A DNA stretch of 57,193 nt. Origin: Actinomycetota bacterium. Lineage in GTDB: Bacteria; Actinomycetota; Actinomycetes; S36-B12; UBA5976. Location of the stretch: assembly GCA_009698575.1 (NCBI GenBank), contig WLPX01000010.1, positions 1 through 57,193 on the forward strand. Direction: 5' to 3'. A model generated the notes under the pieces. It saw only the letters and a program-made list of their open reading frames with translations, searched no databases and was not told where the DNA came from. This document shows, one piece after another, positions 44,082 through 54,621 of this stretch. Each line of letters begins with the position of its first letter. Positions within the stretch are counted from its first letter, which is position 1. The translations under genes and the position numbers were made by a program.

Positions 44082-44918
44082 CTAAACCTGTGGACTCACT
44101 ACAACTGCTATCGAGCCGGGGCCCACGTGAGTTCCAACCACTGCGCCAGCTGGGGACACTTCGATGTTTGTTACACCAGTTCGCATCATTAGTTGAGTAG
44201 CCATGGCTTCAGCTGGGGCTTGGGCTTCAACGTGGTGCACTGCGATTTCAGACTTGATTCGGGCAGCTGCGCTAACTATCTCAACCATTCGAGCCAAAGC
44301 TTTTTCACTGGTCCTGACTAGTTCGCGTTGCTCGACTTTGCCGTTAATCATATGAAGTAGCGGCTTCAGGTCCATAGCTTTACCCATTCGGGCCTGTATC
44401 GCGTTAATTCGTCCGCCTCGCTCTAAGAATTCAAGGGTGTCGACGTAAAACGTAATAGATGCGCCACTGCATTTGCGATTGATCAAGCTGACGACATCTG
44501 CGTGTGCTGCGCCGTTGGCCGCCAATCGTGCGCCGGCAAGCACAGCAAAGCCCATCATCATCGCGATCCCACGAGAATCAATTACATCTACTGGGAAATC
44601 GACTCGGCGGCTAGCCAAGACTGCGGATTCATAAGTTCCAGAAAGTTCACTTGATAAATGAACGCTGACAATTGAGTCTGCGCCATTGGCATGGAGGTTC
44701 TCATAAGCTGCAACAAATAGGTCTGGGTTTGGTCGTGAAGTCGTTACTGATTTTCCAGCACGCAATGCGGTGGCAACCTGTTCTACTGTGATTCCATCAA
44801 CTTCATTAAAAGCAGTTCCGTTACTGATGACTTGTAGTGGCACTACTTCAATAGCTAACTGCGCTACCAATGCTTTAGGCAGATAAGCAGTTGAGTCCGT
44901 TACGATGCCAACTGACAT
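44082..44918 (-). CDS. DegV family protein (fatty-acid binding)
   Basis: A 278-residue DegV protein. The opening VGIVTDSTAYLPKALVAQ (about residues 3-20), TSRPNPDLFVAAYENL, a SVHLSSELSGTYESAV segment (about residues 85-100) and the late RINAIQARMGK match the family, which includes FakB proteins that hold fatty acids for activation by the kinase FakA. It follows leuS after 3 bases and precedes comEA by 61 bases, the conserved actinobacterial order. FakA is not in the window. Confidence 0.92.
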   Translation of the reverse strand: MSVGIVTDSTAYLPKALVAQLAIEVVPLQVISNGTAFNEVDGITVEQVATALRAGKSVTTSRPNPDLFVAAYENLHANGADSIVSVHLSSELSGTYESAVLASRRVDFPVDVIDSRGIAMMMGFAVLAGARLAANGAAHADVVSLINRKCSGASITFYVDTLEFLERGGRINAIQARMGKAMDLKPLLHMINGKVEQRELVRTSEKALARMVEIVSAAARIKSEIAVHHVEAQAPAEAMATQLMMRTGVTNIEVSPAGAVVGTHVGPGSIAVVVSPQV

Positions 44919-44921
44919 TGG

Positions 44922-47399
44922 TTAGCCCAGAACTATATTGACAAGTTTTGGCGGACGCACCACAACTACTTTGATGGTCTGTCCCGCGATTGCTTCAATA
45001 ACTGAAGCTTGGCTCATAGCTAGTTCGCGCATCTGGTCTTCGGTGATGCTTGGTGAAATCTCTAGGCGTTCCTTAATTTTGCCATTTACTTGAATTACGC
45101 ACTGAACGGAATCTTCGACAAGAAGTTTTGGGTCAACTTCTGGCCAGGGCGCTAACGCAACTGAAGGCTGGTGGCCAAGGCGCGACCACATTTCTTCTGC
45201 GGTGTAAGGGGCGACCAAGGACAGCATGATTGCTACCGCTTCGCAGGCTTCGCGTACCGCAGGATCGGCTGCGCCACATCCAGAATCAATTGCTTTACGC
45301 GTGACATTTACTAATTCCATAGTGCGAGCCACGGCAACATTGAAACGATAAGTTTCAACCGCTAGCTGAGCATCGTTAATGGCTTTGTGAGTTGCCTTAC
45401 GCAAAGCCAGATCGCCGTCTGCAAAAGCTACGCCAGTTGCGCTGGTTGCATCGCCAGCTAGTCGGTAAGCACGAGCTAAGAATTTTCTAGCTCCACTTGG
45501 CGAAACATCTGCCCAGTCAACATCATCTTCGGGTGGTCCAGAGAAAACCAGGGCTAACCGAATTGCATCAACGCCATGTTCAGATAATTCTTCGCTGAGT
45601 TTTACAAGGTTGCCGCGACTCTTACTCATCGCTGAGCCATCCATCTGGACCATGCCTTGGTTAAGTAGTCGCTTGAATGGCTCGACAAAATCCACCATGC
45701 CCATGTCGTACATAACTTTGGTAAAGAAGCGACTGTAAAGCAGGTGCAGGATTGCGTGGGTTACGCCACCCACGTACTGGTCAACTGGCAACCACTTCTT
45801 GGCCTCGGCTTGATCAAACGGCGCAGTACTTAACTGTGGGTTTAGATACCGCATGTAGTACCAAGATGAATCTACGAAAGTATCCATAGTGTCGGCGTCA
45901 CGACGAGCTGGTCCCGCACACTTTGGACAAAGGACATTGGCCCATTCGTCTGCTGCGCCAAGAGGTGAAGTTCCCTTTGGAGCTAAATCAAGTCCAGCAG
46001 CATCTGGCAGCCGGACTGGTAATTGGTCAATCGGTACTGGCACCTCGCCACAAGCTGGGCAGTGAATGATTGGGATCGGAGTTCCCCAGAAGCGTTGCCG
46101 AGAAATTAACCAGTCACGTAGTCGGTAATTAGTTGCCGGCTTACCCAGGCTCTTGGTTTCAAGTTCGGAAATGATCTTGGCAATTGCATCGGCTTTACCT
46201 AAACCATCAAGATTCCCAGAGTTAACGTGCGCGCCATCATCAGCCGTTGCTTCGCCAGTAACGGCAGGGTCAGTGTCAGACTGCACAACTACTCGAACCG
46301 GCAAGTCAAAAGCCTTGGCGAAATCTAAATCTCGTTGATCATGGGCTGGAACTGCCATGATTGCGCCTGTGCCATAGTCAGCAAGTACGTAATCGCTTGC
46401 CCAAATTTGTAGTCGCTCGCCATTTACTGGATTAATCGCATAACGATTTAGGAATACGCCAGTCTTTGGGCGATCAGTTGCCAATCTGTCCATGTCACTT
46501 GTTGATTTAACTTTCTCTAAATATTCATTAAAGGCAGTTTCGCTGTCAGTCCCCTGCGCCAATTCCGCAGCAAGTGCTGAATCAACCGCAACGACGAAGA
46601 AAGTTGCGCCATAAAGTGTGTCAGGGCGAGTTGTGTAAACCACAACTGGTTGCGCACGACCTTCGATTTCAAAACTAACTTCAGCGCCTTGGGAGCGACC
46701 AATCCAGTTACGCTGCATCAGCAGAACTTTTTCCGGCCACTGTCCTTCAAGTTCTTTCATGTCATCAAGTAAGCGGTCGGCATAATCTGTGATCTTGAAG
46801 TACCACTGATTTAATTTCTTTTTCGTTACCGCAGAGTCGCAGCGTTCGCATTCTCCGCCAACAACTTGTTCATTTGCCAAAACTGTTTGACAGGACGGAC
46901 ACCAGTTAACTGCAGAATCTTTTCGGTAAGCCAAACCACGTTCATACATTTGCAAAAAGAACCACTGGTTCCATTGGTAATACTCTGGGTCGCAGGTATT
47001 TAGTACGCGATCCCAATCAAATGAACAGGCGTAGCGTCGCATTGAAGCTTTTTGAATAGCGATGTTTTCATACGTCCAGATTGCTGGGCTTTCATTGCGC
47101 TTGATCGCAGCATTTTCAGCCGGTAGCCCAAAAGCATCCCAACCAATTGGGTGCATGACATTAAAGCCTTGGTGCACCCAGTAGCGAGAGATCACGTCAC
47201 CGAGTGCGTAAGCCTCGGCATGTCCCATATGTAAGTCGCCCGATGGGTAGGGAAACATATCCAAAACGTATTTAGTTGGCCGATTATCATCTGGGCGTCC
47301 CGAGCGAAATGGCGCTAATTCATCCCAAATTGGCAGCCATTTTTCCTGAACCGCGTGAACGTCATAGAAATTGGGGTCTGGAATCGCCTGTTCGCTCAT
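44922..47399 (-). CDS. leuS: Leucyl-tRNA synthetase
   Basis: An 825-residue class I synthetase that attaches leucine to tRNA-Leu. The HIGH motif is [20 protein letters not shown], a zinc cluster is seen ([21 protein letters not shown]), the editing domain carries the TTRPDTL-like segment [13 protein letters not shown], and KMSKS is AMSKSRGN. I chose the ATG at 47399 because TTAGGG precedes it and relatives start there; the in-frame ATG at 47498 would run into the divergent EamA gene. The length is then normal. Confidence 0.97.
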   Translation of the reverse strand: MSEQAIPDPNFYDVHAVQEKWLPIWDELAPFRSGRPDDNRPTKYVLDMFPYPSGDLHMGHAEAYALGDVISRYWVHQGFNVMHPIGWDAFGLPAENAAIKRNESPAIWTYENIAIQKASMRRYACSFDWDRVLNTCDPEYYQWNQWFFLQMYERGLAYRKDSAVNWCPSCQTVLANEQVVGGECERCDSAVTKKKLNQWYFKITDYADRLLDDMKELEGQWPEKVLLMQRNWIGRSQGAEVSFEIEGRAQPVVVYTTRPDTLYGATFFVVAVDSALAAELAQGTDSETAFNEYLEKVKSTSDMDRLATDRPKTGVFLNRYAINPVNGERLQIWASDYVLADYGTGAIMAVPAHDQRDLDFAKAFDLPVRVVVQSDTDPAVTGEATADDGAHVNSGNLDGLGKADAIAKIISELETKSLGKPATNYRLRDWLISRQRFWGTPIPIIHCPACGEVPVPIDQLPVRLPDAAGLDLAPKGTSPLGAADEWANVLCPKCAGPARRDADTMDTFVDSSWYYMRYLNPQLSTAPFDQAEAKKWLPVDQYVGGVTHAILHLLYSRFFTKVMYDMGMVDFVEPFKRLLNQGMVQMDGSAMSKSRGNLVKLSEELSEHGVDAIRLALVFSGPPEDDVDWADVSPSGARKFLARAYRLAGDATSATGVAFADGDLALRKATHKAINDAQLAVETYRFNVAVARTMELVNVTRKAIDSGCGAADPAVREACEAVAIMLSLVAPYTAEEMWSRLGHQPSVALAPWPEVDPKLLVEDSVQCVIQVNGKIKERLEISPSITEDQMRELAMSQASVIEAIAGQTIKVVVVRPPKLVNIVLG

Positions 47400-47445
47400 G
47401 ATCCCTAAGAATACTGGGAAATGGCCGGAGTCTAGAATCGGCATT

Positions 47446-48333
47446 GTGTCTAAGCGCGGATGGATCCTATTTGTCGCGCTAGGAATCATATGGGGCACGC
47501 CTTACCTATTCATTCGAATTGCGGTTGCCGACCTATCTCCTGCCATTGTGGTTTTTAGTCGAGTCATAATTGCAGCTGCGTTATTACTACCGATCGCCAT
47601 CCACCAGGGACATGCACGGACCTTGCGAACCCATTGGAAAGGCATCCTGACATTTGCCGTAATTGAAATGTGCATTCCATTTGGCGCACTTGGTGTTGCT
47701 GAGAAGGAAATTTCTAGCTCGTTAACTGGCTTGCTGATTGCTGCAGTTCCGTTGATAAACGCGGTCATTTCTCGACAACTGGGATTGGATTCGGTTTGGG
47801 ATGCTCGGCGTATCGCCGGATTATTCATCGGCTTTATTGGTGTTGGCATGCTGGTTGGCTTTGATGTCAGCGCAAGTAACTATTGGGCAATCTTGATTTG
47901 TTTTATTGCCGCATCTGGCTACGCACTCGGTCCGATTATTATCACCAAGTTACTTAGTGATGCTGCAAGTATCGGAGTAATTGCTTGGTCACTTCTTGTT
48001 GCAGGAGTTATTTACTTACCTATCGTTATTTTTGAAATTGCAAATGACTCTTGGCGCGCTCCCGGTGTAACGGATGTATCTACCCAGGCAATTCTTAGTG
48101 TGATTGCACTTGCAGTTTTATGTTCAGCGATCGCATTCGTAGCACTATTTGCCTTGGTTGATGAAGTTGGACCAACTCGCACCACCGTTATAACTTACAT
48201 AAATCCTGCGGTCGCAATTATTCTTGGAATCATAATTCTGAGTGAGCCAATTACTACGGGAATCATTATCGGATTTCCACTGGTATTAATTGGATCCGTA
48301 ATGGCAACGCGACGAAATGTGGCAGTTACTTAA
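47446..48333 (+). CDS. EamA/DMT-family transporter
   Basis: A 295-residue membrane protein with ten hydrophobic helices arranged as two EamA repeats; the repeat motifs ([19 protein letters not shown], then [22 protein letters not shown]) are visible. Members export metabolites, amino acids or nucleotide sugars; the substrate is not evident. The GTG at 47446 gives the usual short N-terminus before the first helix. Earlier ATGs at 47371 or 47398 would overlap leuS. No strong ribosome binding site precedes the GTG. It converges on the old-yellow-enzyme gene with a 4-base overlap. Confidence 0.86.
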   Translation: MSKRGWILFVALGIIWGTPYLFIRIAVADLSPAIVVFSRVIIAAALLLPIAIHQGHARTLRTHWKGILTFAVIEMCIPFGALGVAEKEISSSLTGLLIAAVPLINAVISRQLGLDSVWDARRIAGLFIGFIGVGMLVGFDVSASNYWAILICFIAASGYALGPIIITKLLSDAASIGVIAWSLLVAGVIYLPIVIFEIANDSWRAPGVTDVSTQAILSVIALAVLCSAIAFVALFALVDEVGPTRTTVITYINPAVAIILGIIILSEPITTGIIIGFPLVLIGSVMATRRNVAVT

Positions 48334-49400
48334 CTGCGAGCAGTAAATCCTCGGGCATATTGATTTGGCCACGGGATTTCATCGCCAAGATCAGCTGCAG
48401 CTTGAATTGGCCAACGCGGATTACCCAGCATCGAGCGACCAATCATTACAGCAGCAACAGTTCCGTCTTCTAAAATTGCTTCGGCTTGTTCGGCAGTTGT
48501 GATCAAACCAACGGCATTTGTCAAAATTCCAGCCTCTTGTTGAATCTGGCGAGCGAATTGAACTTGATAGCCCGGGCCGAGTTCAATTTTCTGCGCTAAT
48601 GAGGTGCCCCCTGATGAGCAGTCAACCAAATCAACACCACGAGCTTTAAGTTCTCGCGAAAGTGCTACTGAGTCATCAATCCCCCAACCACCTTCGATCC
48701 AATCGGATGCAGAAATTCGAACGAATAGTGCACGTGTAGCTGGGACTACCATTCGGACTTCACTCGCGATTTGGCAAAGTAGTCTGATGCGATTTTCAAA
48801 TGAGCCGCCGTATTCGTCAGTTCGCTTATTTGAAATGGGCGACAGGAACTCATGAAGTAGATAGCCATGCGCAGAATGAATCTCGACTACGTCAAAGTCT
48901 GCAGATATTGCTCGTTCGGCCGCGGCAACAAAATCAGCACGCAGTAGTGCGATATCAGAAAGGGATAGCGCAGTTGGCTCAGTAAAGCCTTCAAAGGCAA
49001 CAGCCGATGGTGCCACGCTTTGCCAGCCACCTTCGCCAACTGAAACTTGCGCGCCGCCTTCCCAGGGCGCTTTAGCGGATGCCTTGCGTCCAGCGTGGGC
49101 GATTTGGATTCCCGCCTTTGTGCCTTGGCGATGCGCAAACCGGGGAATTTCGGCAAGCACTTGAGCTTGTTGATCAGTCCAGATTCCAGAATCAGCAGGC
49201 GTGATTCGCCCGTCTGGATGCACTGCAGATGCTTCGACCATTACTAGTCCCGCGCCACCTGTGATGAAGGCGCCGTAATGAACGGCATGCCAGTCTTGAA
49301 TCAGACCATTTACCGCTGAGTACTGGCACATCGGACTAACCCAGGCACGATTCTTGAAAGTAACGCCACCAACAGTTAGTTCCGAAAATAGCTTGCTCAT
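48330..49400 (-). CDS. NADH:flavin oxidoreductase (old yellow enzyme, YqjM/NamA-like)
   Basis: A 356-residue FMN-dependent ene-reductase with a TIM-barrel fold. It shows RAWVSPMCQYSAVNGLIQDWH with the YqjM-type active-site cysteine, the HAGRKAS segment (about residues 100-107), the substrate His pair in VEIHSAHGYLLHEFLSP (about residues 173-189) and the late FMN-phosphate binding AVMIGRSMLGNPRWP. Such enzymes reduce activated C=C bonds of quinones, enones and nitro compounds. It follows the ornithine carbamoyltransferase gene by a single base gap (stop at 49401, start 49400). Confidence 0.94.
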   Translation of the reverse strand: MSKLFSELTVGGVTFKNRAWVSPMCQYSAVNGLIQDWHAVHYGAFITGGAGLVMVEASAVHPDGRITPADSGIWTDQQAQVLAEIPRFAHRQGTKAGIQIAHAGRKASAKAPWEGGAQVSVGEGGWQSVAPSAVAFEGFTEPTALSLSDIALLRADFVAAAERAISADFDVVEIHSAHGYLLHEFLSPISNKRTDEYGGSFENRIRLLCQIASEVRMVVPATRALFVRISASDWIEGGWGIDDSVALSRELKARGVDLVDCSSGGTSLAQKIELGPGYQVQFARQIQQEAGILTNAVGLITTAEQAEAILEDGTVAAVMIGRSMLGNPRWPIQAAADLGDEIPWPNQYARGFTARS

Positions 49401-50399
49401 CTAGTCCCCAATGGTTGCGACCATGATCGCTTTAATTGTGTGCAGGCGATTTTCCGCTTGATCAAAAACCACACTTGCCTCAGATTCAAAAACATCGTGC
49501 GTGACTTCAAGCCCATCATGCATACCGGTCTTGTTAGCAATTTCGCGGCCCACAGTGGTTTGTTCATTGTGGAAACCTGGCAAGCAATGCATGAATTTCG
49601 CATTTGCATTTCCGGTTTTCGCTAGCGCGACATCATTTACTTGGTAGCTACCAAGTAATTCCACGCGCTCTTTCCAAACTTCTTCAGATTCGCCCATAGA
49701 AACCCAAACATCGGTGTGAATAAAGTCTGACCCTGGCAGTGCTTCATCCATATCTTCAGTAAGCAAAATCGAGCCACCACTTTTTGCTAGCAAGCCTTGG
49801 GCGATTTCTTGAACATCTGCTGCCGGCCACAAAGCTTTTGGAGATGCGATTCGTATGTCAGCTCCCAGAAGTGCGGAAGTAACTAGTAGTGAGTTACCCA
49901 TGTTGGAGCGGGCATCGCCAACGTAGGTAAATGAAATGTCTTTTGGTTGTTTGCCGGAGTGTTCGATCATAGTTTGGAAATCAGCCAGCATCTGTGTTGG
50001 ATGCCATTCATCAGTTAAGCCGTTGTAAACCGGGACTCCCGAAAATTCAGCAAGTTCTTCAATCTGTGATTGGGTCTTGCCGCGATATTGAATTGCGTCG
50101 TAATAGCGAGATAGCACGCGAGCGGTGTCGGCAATGGACTCTTTGTGTCCAACTTGCGAAGACAAGCCATCTAAATAAGTGGTGTGGGCACCTTGATCAA
50201 ATGCGGCAACTTCAAAGGCGCAGCGCGTTCTGGTTGAGGACTTTTCAAAAATTAGCGCAACGTTTCGGCCAACCATGCGTTGGATTTCGCGACGTTCTTT
50301 CTTCTGTGCCTTGAGGTCGATCGCTAGCTCAATTAGGTACAGGAATTCATCACTTGTGAAGTCGATTTCTTTTAAGAAATCTCGATTCTTCAAATCCAT
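49401..50399 (-). CDS. argF: Ornithine carbamoyltransferase
   Basis: A 332-residue carbamoyltransferase. The carbamoyl-phosphate site is [11 protein letters not shown] (about residues 54-64), a second site [11 protein letters not shown] (about residues 132-142), the ornithine-binding loop VWVSMGE (about residues 230-236) and [11 protein letters not shown] (about residues 272-282). It joins carbamoyl phosphate and ornithine to citrulline, or in reverse degrades citrulline; no other arginine genes are beside it, so a catabolic or salvage role is possible. An intrinsic terminator precedes it, giving it a separate transcription unit with the old-yellow-enzyme gene. Confidence 0.93.
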   Translation of the reverse strand: MDLKNRDFLKEIDFTSDEFLYLIELAIDLKAQKKERREIQRMVGRNVALIFEKSSTRTRCAFEVAAFDQGAHTTYLDGLSSQVGHKESIADTARVLSRYYDAIQYRGKTQSQIEELAEFSGVPVYNGLTDEWHPTQMLADFQTMIEHSGKQPKDISFTYVGDARSNMGNSLLVTSALLGADIRIASPKALWPAADVQEIAQGLLAKSGGSILLTEDMDEALPGSDFIHTDVWVSMGESEEVWKERVELLGSYQVNDVALAKTGNANAKFMHCLPGFHNEQTTVGREIANKTGMHDGLEVTHDVFESEASVVFDQAENRLHTIKAIMVATIGD

Positions 50400-50419
50400 G
50401 GTTACTCCGGGGAAGGCTA

Positions 50420-50457
50420 GGAAAAAGTAAAGCTAGGGAACTCTTAAGTCCCCTAGC
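50420..50457 (-). terminator. Intrinsic terminator after the aldehyde dehydrogenase gene
   Basis: On the minus strand GCTAGGG and CCCTAGC form a 7-bp stem, extended by a G-T pair and ACT/AGT, with a TAAG loop. It is followed by TTTACTTTTT. It ends 21 bases before the ornithine carbamoyltransferase start, separating that gene from the hutG-aldehyde dehydrogenase unit. Confidence 0.8.
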
Positions 50458-50471
50458 CTACCTGTTTGAAA

Positions 50472-51902
50472 TTAGCGTCCAGTCAAGCTCATGATGTGCT
50501 TAACGCGGGTGTAGCCCTCAATTGCCTCAGTAGACAAGTCGTTTCCGTGGCCCGAGTGCTTGAATCCACCGTTTGGCATTTCAGCAGCCTGGACCAAGTG
50601 GCAGTTAACCCAAACCTGACCAAAGTCCAGATCCTGTGAAGTGCGGATGACTCGACCATGGTTTTCAGACCAGATCGAAGCAGCCAAACCAAAGTCCACG
50701 TCATTAGCCATCTCGATGGCTTGCGCTTCATCCTTGAAAGTCTGGATTGTTTGCACGGATGCAAATACTTCAGTTTGAATCATTTCATCGTCTTGCTTTA
50801 GGCCCGCGATCAATGTTGGTTCAAAGTAGTAGCCACCATTTAGACGTTGTGCCTTGCCGCCGGTCAAGATTTCGGCATGCTTTGGAAGTCGATCTATAAA
50901 ACCTTGCACACGATCAAGTTGGTTCTGGCTATTTAGTGAGCCATAGAAGTGATCGTCATTTTCAGGTGCACCAAATTTAAACTCAGCAACTTTCTTGGCA
51001 AGTGCTGCCGTGAATTCCTTGGCGATTCCCTCTTGCACGAGTACGCGAGTACCAGCAGCGCAGTCTTGGCCTGCGTTGTAAAGGTTGGCTTCGGCAACGC
51101 CTTGAACCGTTTTTTCCATATCGCAATCGTCATAAACGATTACTGGTGCTTTGCCACCAAGTTCAAGGTGAACGCGCTTTAAATCTGGCGCAGCACTGGC
51201 TGCAATTTCCATACCAGCGCGAACTGAGCCAGTGATTGAAACTAGATCTGGGCGCTTGTGCGCAACCATCGCGCGACCGGTATCACGATCACCATAAATA
51301 ATGTTGGCAACTCCTGCTGGCAAATGCTCAGCAAAAATTTCCGCCATGATGCTCGCGGTGTGTGGCGTGGTATCTGATGGCTTAAGCACGATGGTGTTAC
51401 CCATTGCAAGGGCTGGGGCAAACTTCCACACGGCCATAAGTAATGGGTAGTTCCATGGCGCAACCTGCGCACAAACACCAACCGGTTCGCGGCGAACTGT
51501 GGAGTCATATCCAGTTAAGTATTCGCCGGTTGACCAACCAGGCAAGTTGCGCGCAAGTGTGGCATGAAAACGAGTGTGGTCTACACACTGTGGGAATTCT
51601 GCATCGCGCATCCACCAAAGTGGCTTACCAGTATTTTGGATTTCAGCTGCAATGATTTCATCCGCGCGAGCTTCCATTGATTCGGCAATGCGAAACAGTG
51701 CTAGCGAACGATCTGCTGGTGCGGTGCGCTTCCAGCCATCAAAAGCATTGCTGGCAGCTTTGAATGCAGCATCGACATCGGCTTCACGAGAAAGCGGCGC
51801 AGTTCCGTAAACCTGACCGATAGCTGGATTTTCAAATGACATAGTTTCGTTGCTGGCGTTATCAACAAATTTGCCATTGATGAAGTTCTTTAGCGTTGTC
51901 AT
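50472..51902 (-). CDS. Aldehyde dehydrogenase family protein, probably gamma-aminobutyraldehyde dehydrogenase
   Basis: A 476-residue NAD(P)-dependent aldehyde dehydrogenase. The catalytic glutamate is in VHLELGGKAPVIVYDD (about residues 247-262) and the catalytic cysteine in YNAGQDCAAGTRVLV (about residues 279-293), a pattern characteristic of aminobutyraldehyde dehydrogenases. These convert gamma-aminobutyraldehyde, from putrescine, to GABA. NPAIGQVYGTAPLSREAD near the N-terminus is usual. It is 17 bases downstream of the hutG-like gene, so the two share a transcript; a terminator follows it. The substrate is inferred from motif similarity only. Confidence 0.88.
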   Translation of the reverse strand: MTTLKNFINGKFVDNASNETMSFENPAIGQVYGTAPLSREADVDAAFKAASNAFDGWKRTAPADRSLALFRIAESMEARADEIIAAEIQNTGKPLWWMRDAEFPQCVDHTRFHATLARNLPGWSTGEYLTGYDSTVRREPVGVCAQVAPWNYPLLMAVWKFAPALAMGNTIVLKPSDTTPHTASIMAEIFAEHLPAGVANIIYGDRDTGRAMVAHKRPDLVSITGSVRAGMEIAASAAPDLKRVHLELGGKAPVIVYDDCDMEKTVQGVAEANLYNAGQDCAAGTRVLVQEGIAKEFTAALAKKVAEFKFGAPENDDHFYGSLNSQNQLDRVQGFIDRLPKHAEILTGGKAQRLNGGYYFEPTLIAGLKQDDEMIQTEVFASVQTIQTFKDEAQAIEMANDVDFGLAASIWSENHGRVIRTSQDLDFGQVWVNCHLVQAAEMPNGGFKHSGHGNDLSTEAIEGYTRVKHIMSLTGR

Positions 51903-51919
51903 TACTTTCCTTTACCTAA

Positions 51920-52822
51920 TTAGCGACTGGCAACGCCAGCTGCAGCTTCCAAAACACACAATGCGCCAAGACGAATCGTTCGCTCATCCGTTGAGTCAAT
52001 CGTGGCGTCAATTTCAGTAATGTCCATGCTAGTCACCCGCGCGTGAGATGTCGCTAAGAATGTCAGTTCTCGGACATCATCGGCAGAAAGGCCCCCTGGG
52101 GTTGCAGCTGGGCAAGCTGGGGTCACCGCGCGGTCACACACGTCCACATCTAAGTCATAGTGAATCTGTCCACCACTGGCTCCGGCAATGCTGATGGCTT
52201 GGGCCATGATGTCTTCGAGGGATCGGCTGCGCATTTCCGCGCGAGTAATGACGGTTATGCCGTATTCCTTCACGCGACGGGCATACTCGGGAGAATTCGC
52301 ATAATCACTTATTCCTATTTGCACAATGTGTGTGCCTTGCAAACCCGCAGCAATTAAGCGTCGCACTGGCGAACCGTTGCTGATGCCTTCGCGAATATCG
52401 TGATGGGCATCAATTGTGATGAGACCAGCTTTTCCAATTTCGTCAGCCCATAAACCTTTGCCGACAGAATAAGTTATTGCATTATCGCCACCGAGAGCAA
52501 CTAACAAGTTTTGCTTGCCGCGGAGTTCATCCATCTTTGCGAAAACTCGCGCTTCGCCCTCTTCCCAATCTGGATCTGGAATGTTTCCAGCATCTCGCAC
52601 TGAGACCGACGCAATATCTAAATCGTGCGCCCAGGAATAAGTTGAATACTTATAAAGTGCCTGGCGAATGGCATCTGGAGTTTTGTCGGCACCTGTTGGC
52701 GTAAGCGATGTTAAGTGCGCGCCCACTCCCACAACTGTGATGTCAGTCTTTTCCGCCGTTGAGCCAGCTTCGAGCCAGTGTCCAGCACGGGGCCAAAATT
52801 CATCTACCGGAAGGTTTGTCAT
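51920..52822 (-). CDS. hutG: Ureohydrolase-family protein, probably formimidoylglutamase (HutG)
   Basis: A 300-residue arginase-superfamily protein. It shows ALGGDNAITYS (about residues 109-119), LITIDAHHDIREG (about residues 135-147) and IHYDLDVDVCDRAVTPACP (about residues 213-231). The first manganese motif has asparagine in place of the usual histidine of GGDH, while DAHHD and DxDxxD are intact. Placement divergent from hutU, with the remaining histidine degradation genes hutI and hutH next door, makes formimidoylglutamase (N-formimino-glutamate to glutamate plus formamide) likely. An agmatinase-like activity cannot be excluded because of the aldehyde dehydrogenase neighbour. Confidence 0.75.
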   Translation of the reverse strand: MTNLPVDEFWPRAGHWLEAGSTAEKTDITVVGVGAHLTSLTPTGADKTPDAIRQALYKYSTYSWAHDLDIASVSVRDAGNIPDPDWEEGEARVFAKMDELRGKQNLLVALGGDNAITYSVGKGLWADEIGKAGLITIDAHHDIREGISNGSPVRRLIAAGLQGTHIVQIGISDYANSPEYARRVKEYGITVITRAEMRSRSLEDIMAQAISIAGASGGQIHYDLDVDVCDRAVTPACPAATPGGLSADDVRELTFLATSHARVTSMDITEIDATIDSTDERTIRLGALCVLEAAAGVASR

Positions 52823-52924
52823 AAATACCCTTTCAACGACTTAACCATAGCCTTTTAGGATCCTTAAGATCTGGGCAAGTACCTGCAGTAACCTCGATTA
52901 GTACTAAATAGCCAAAGGAAACAC

Positions 52925-54619
52925 ATGACTTCAGGACCGCGCCCAGTTAGAGCCGCTCGGGGCACTACTTTGACGACCAAGGGTTGGCAACAGGAAGCCG
53001 CGCTTCGCATGCTGCAAAACAACCTTGATCCAGAAGTTGCCGAGTATCCAGATGAATTAGTCGTCTATGGCGGCACCGGTAAAGCTGCCCGTAACTGGGA
53101 ATCCTTCGATGCCATCGTGCGCACCCTGACGAACTTGGAGAATGACGAAACCATGTTGGTACAGTCTGGAAAGCCAGTTGGTGTCTTCCAGACACACGAG
53201 TGGGCACCTCGCGTAATTCTGGCTAATTCGAATTTGGTTGGTGACTGGGCAACTTGGCCAGAGTTCCGACGTTTGGAACACATGGGATTGACCATGTACG
53301 GGCAGATGACTGCAGGCTCTTGGATCTACATCGGAACCCAAGGAATTTTGCAGGGAACATATGAAACTTTCGCCGCTGTTGCTGCCAAGAAATTTGGCGG
53401 CACTTTGGCTGGCACACTAACTATCACTGGTGGATGTGGTGGCATGGGTGGCGCTCAGCCGTTGGCCGTAACTATGAACGATGGCGTTTGCTTAATGATC
53501 GACATTGACCCAACACGTCTGCAACGTCGCGTTGAAACTAGATACCTTGATGAAATTGCAAATGATCTTGATGATGCCGTTCGCAGGTGCTTAGATGCCA
53601 AAGCAGCACGTAGACCTCTTTCCGTTGGTCTAGTTGGAAATGCCGCTGAAGTACTTCCGAAACTGCTCGCAATGGATGTCGATGCTGACATTGTTACGGA
53701 CCAAACCTCAGCGCACGATCCGCTTTACTACATTCCCGCAGGCATGGACTTTGCCGATGCGCGCGAGTATGCAGACAACAAGCCAGATGAATTCACCAAG
53801 CTCGCGCAAGAGTCAATGGCAAAGCATGTCGAAGCCATGGTTGGGTTCATGGATAAAGGCGCCGAAGTTTTTGATTACGGCAACAGCATTCGGGATGAAG
53901 CCCGTAAGGGTGGTTATGACCGTGCCTTTGAATTCCCAGGCTTCATTCCCGCTTACATTCGTCCGCTGTTTTGTGAAGGTAAAGGCCCATTTCGTTGGGC
54001 TGCGCTTTCAGGTGATCCAAAAGATATTGCCCGCACCGACCAAGCAGTCCTTGATCTGTTCCCAGACAATGATCACTTGCGTCGCTGGATCACTATGGCC
54101 CAAGAACGTGTGGCATTCCAAGGTCTGCCCGCTCGAATTTGCTGGTTAGGTTACGGTGAGCGCGACAAGGCAGGCCTTGCCTTTAACGACCTAGTTGCAA
54201 GCGGCGAAGTTAGTGCGCCAATTGTGATTGGTCGCGATCACTTGGACTGTGGATCGGTTGCCTCGCCTTATCGCGAATCCGAAGCCATGCTGGATGGATC
54301 TGATGCAATCGCTGATTGGCCACTGCTTAACGCCATGATCAATATTTCCTCAGGCGCATCCTGGGTTTCAATCCACCATGGTGGTGGCGTCGGTATTGGT
54401 CGATCAATTCACGCTGGGCAGGTATCTGTGGCTGATGGCACGCTACTTGCCGCGCAAAAGCTGGCACGTGTTTTAACCAATGACCCAGGTATGGGCGTGA
54501 TTCGTCACGTGGATGCGGGCTATGACAGGGCAATTGAAGTTGCAGCAGAAAGGAATGTTCACATTCCAATGGCGCCACATGCACATGAAGCCAAGAGTGC
54601 AAATGGTGACTTACTTTAA
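52925..54619 (+). CDS. hutU: Urocanate hydratase
   Basis: A 564-residue urocanase, second step of histidine degradation, converting urocanate to imidazolonepropionate with tightly bound NAD+. The opening ...[21 protein letters not shown] is characteristic, and [19 protein letters not shown] (about residues 166-184), the glycine-rich NAD region, and [11 protein letters not shown] are visible. It is the first gene of the hutU-hutI-hutH run (2-base gap to hutI). The GGAA ribosome binding site precedes the ATG. Length is normal (about 550-570). Confidence 0.97.
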   Translation: MTSGPRPVRAARGTTLTTKGWQQEAALRMLQNNLDPEVAEYPDELVVYGGTGKAARNWESFDAIVRTLTNLENDETMLVQSGKPVGVFQTHEWAPRVILANSNLVGDWATWPEFRRLEHMGLTMYGQMTAGSWIYIGTQGILQGTYETFAAVAAKKFGGTLAGTLTITGGCGGMGGAQPLAVTMNDGVCLMIDIDPTRLQRRVETRYLDEIANDLDDAVRRCLDAKAARRPLSVGLVGNAAEVLPKLLAMDVDADIVTDQTSAHDPLYYIPAGMDFADAREYADNKPDEFTKLAQESMAKHVEAMVGFMDKGAEVFDYGNSIRDEARKGGYDRAFEFPGFIPAYIRPLFCEGKGPFRWAALSGDPKDIARTDQAVLDLFPDNDHLRRWITMAQERVAFQGLPARICWLGYGERDKAGLAFNDLVASGEVSAPIVIGRDHLDCGSVASPYRESEAMLDGSDAIADWPLLNAMINISSGASWVSIHHGGGVGIGRSIHAGQVSVADGTLLAAQKLARVLTNDPGMGVIRHVDAGYDRAIEVAAERNVHIPMAPHAHEAKSANGDLL

Positions 54620-54621
54620 CC

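Noticed and set aside
47400..47498. Longer leuS frame starting at 47498
   Set aside because: The extra 33 residues are absent from leucyl-tRNA synthetases and overlap the divergent transporter gene; the ATG at 47399 has a ribosome binding site.
52850..52880. AGGATCCT palindrome in the hutG-hutU intergenic region as a hut operator
   Set aside because: Only 8 bases are symmetric and the flanks do not extend the symmetry, so chance is the simpler explanation.
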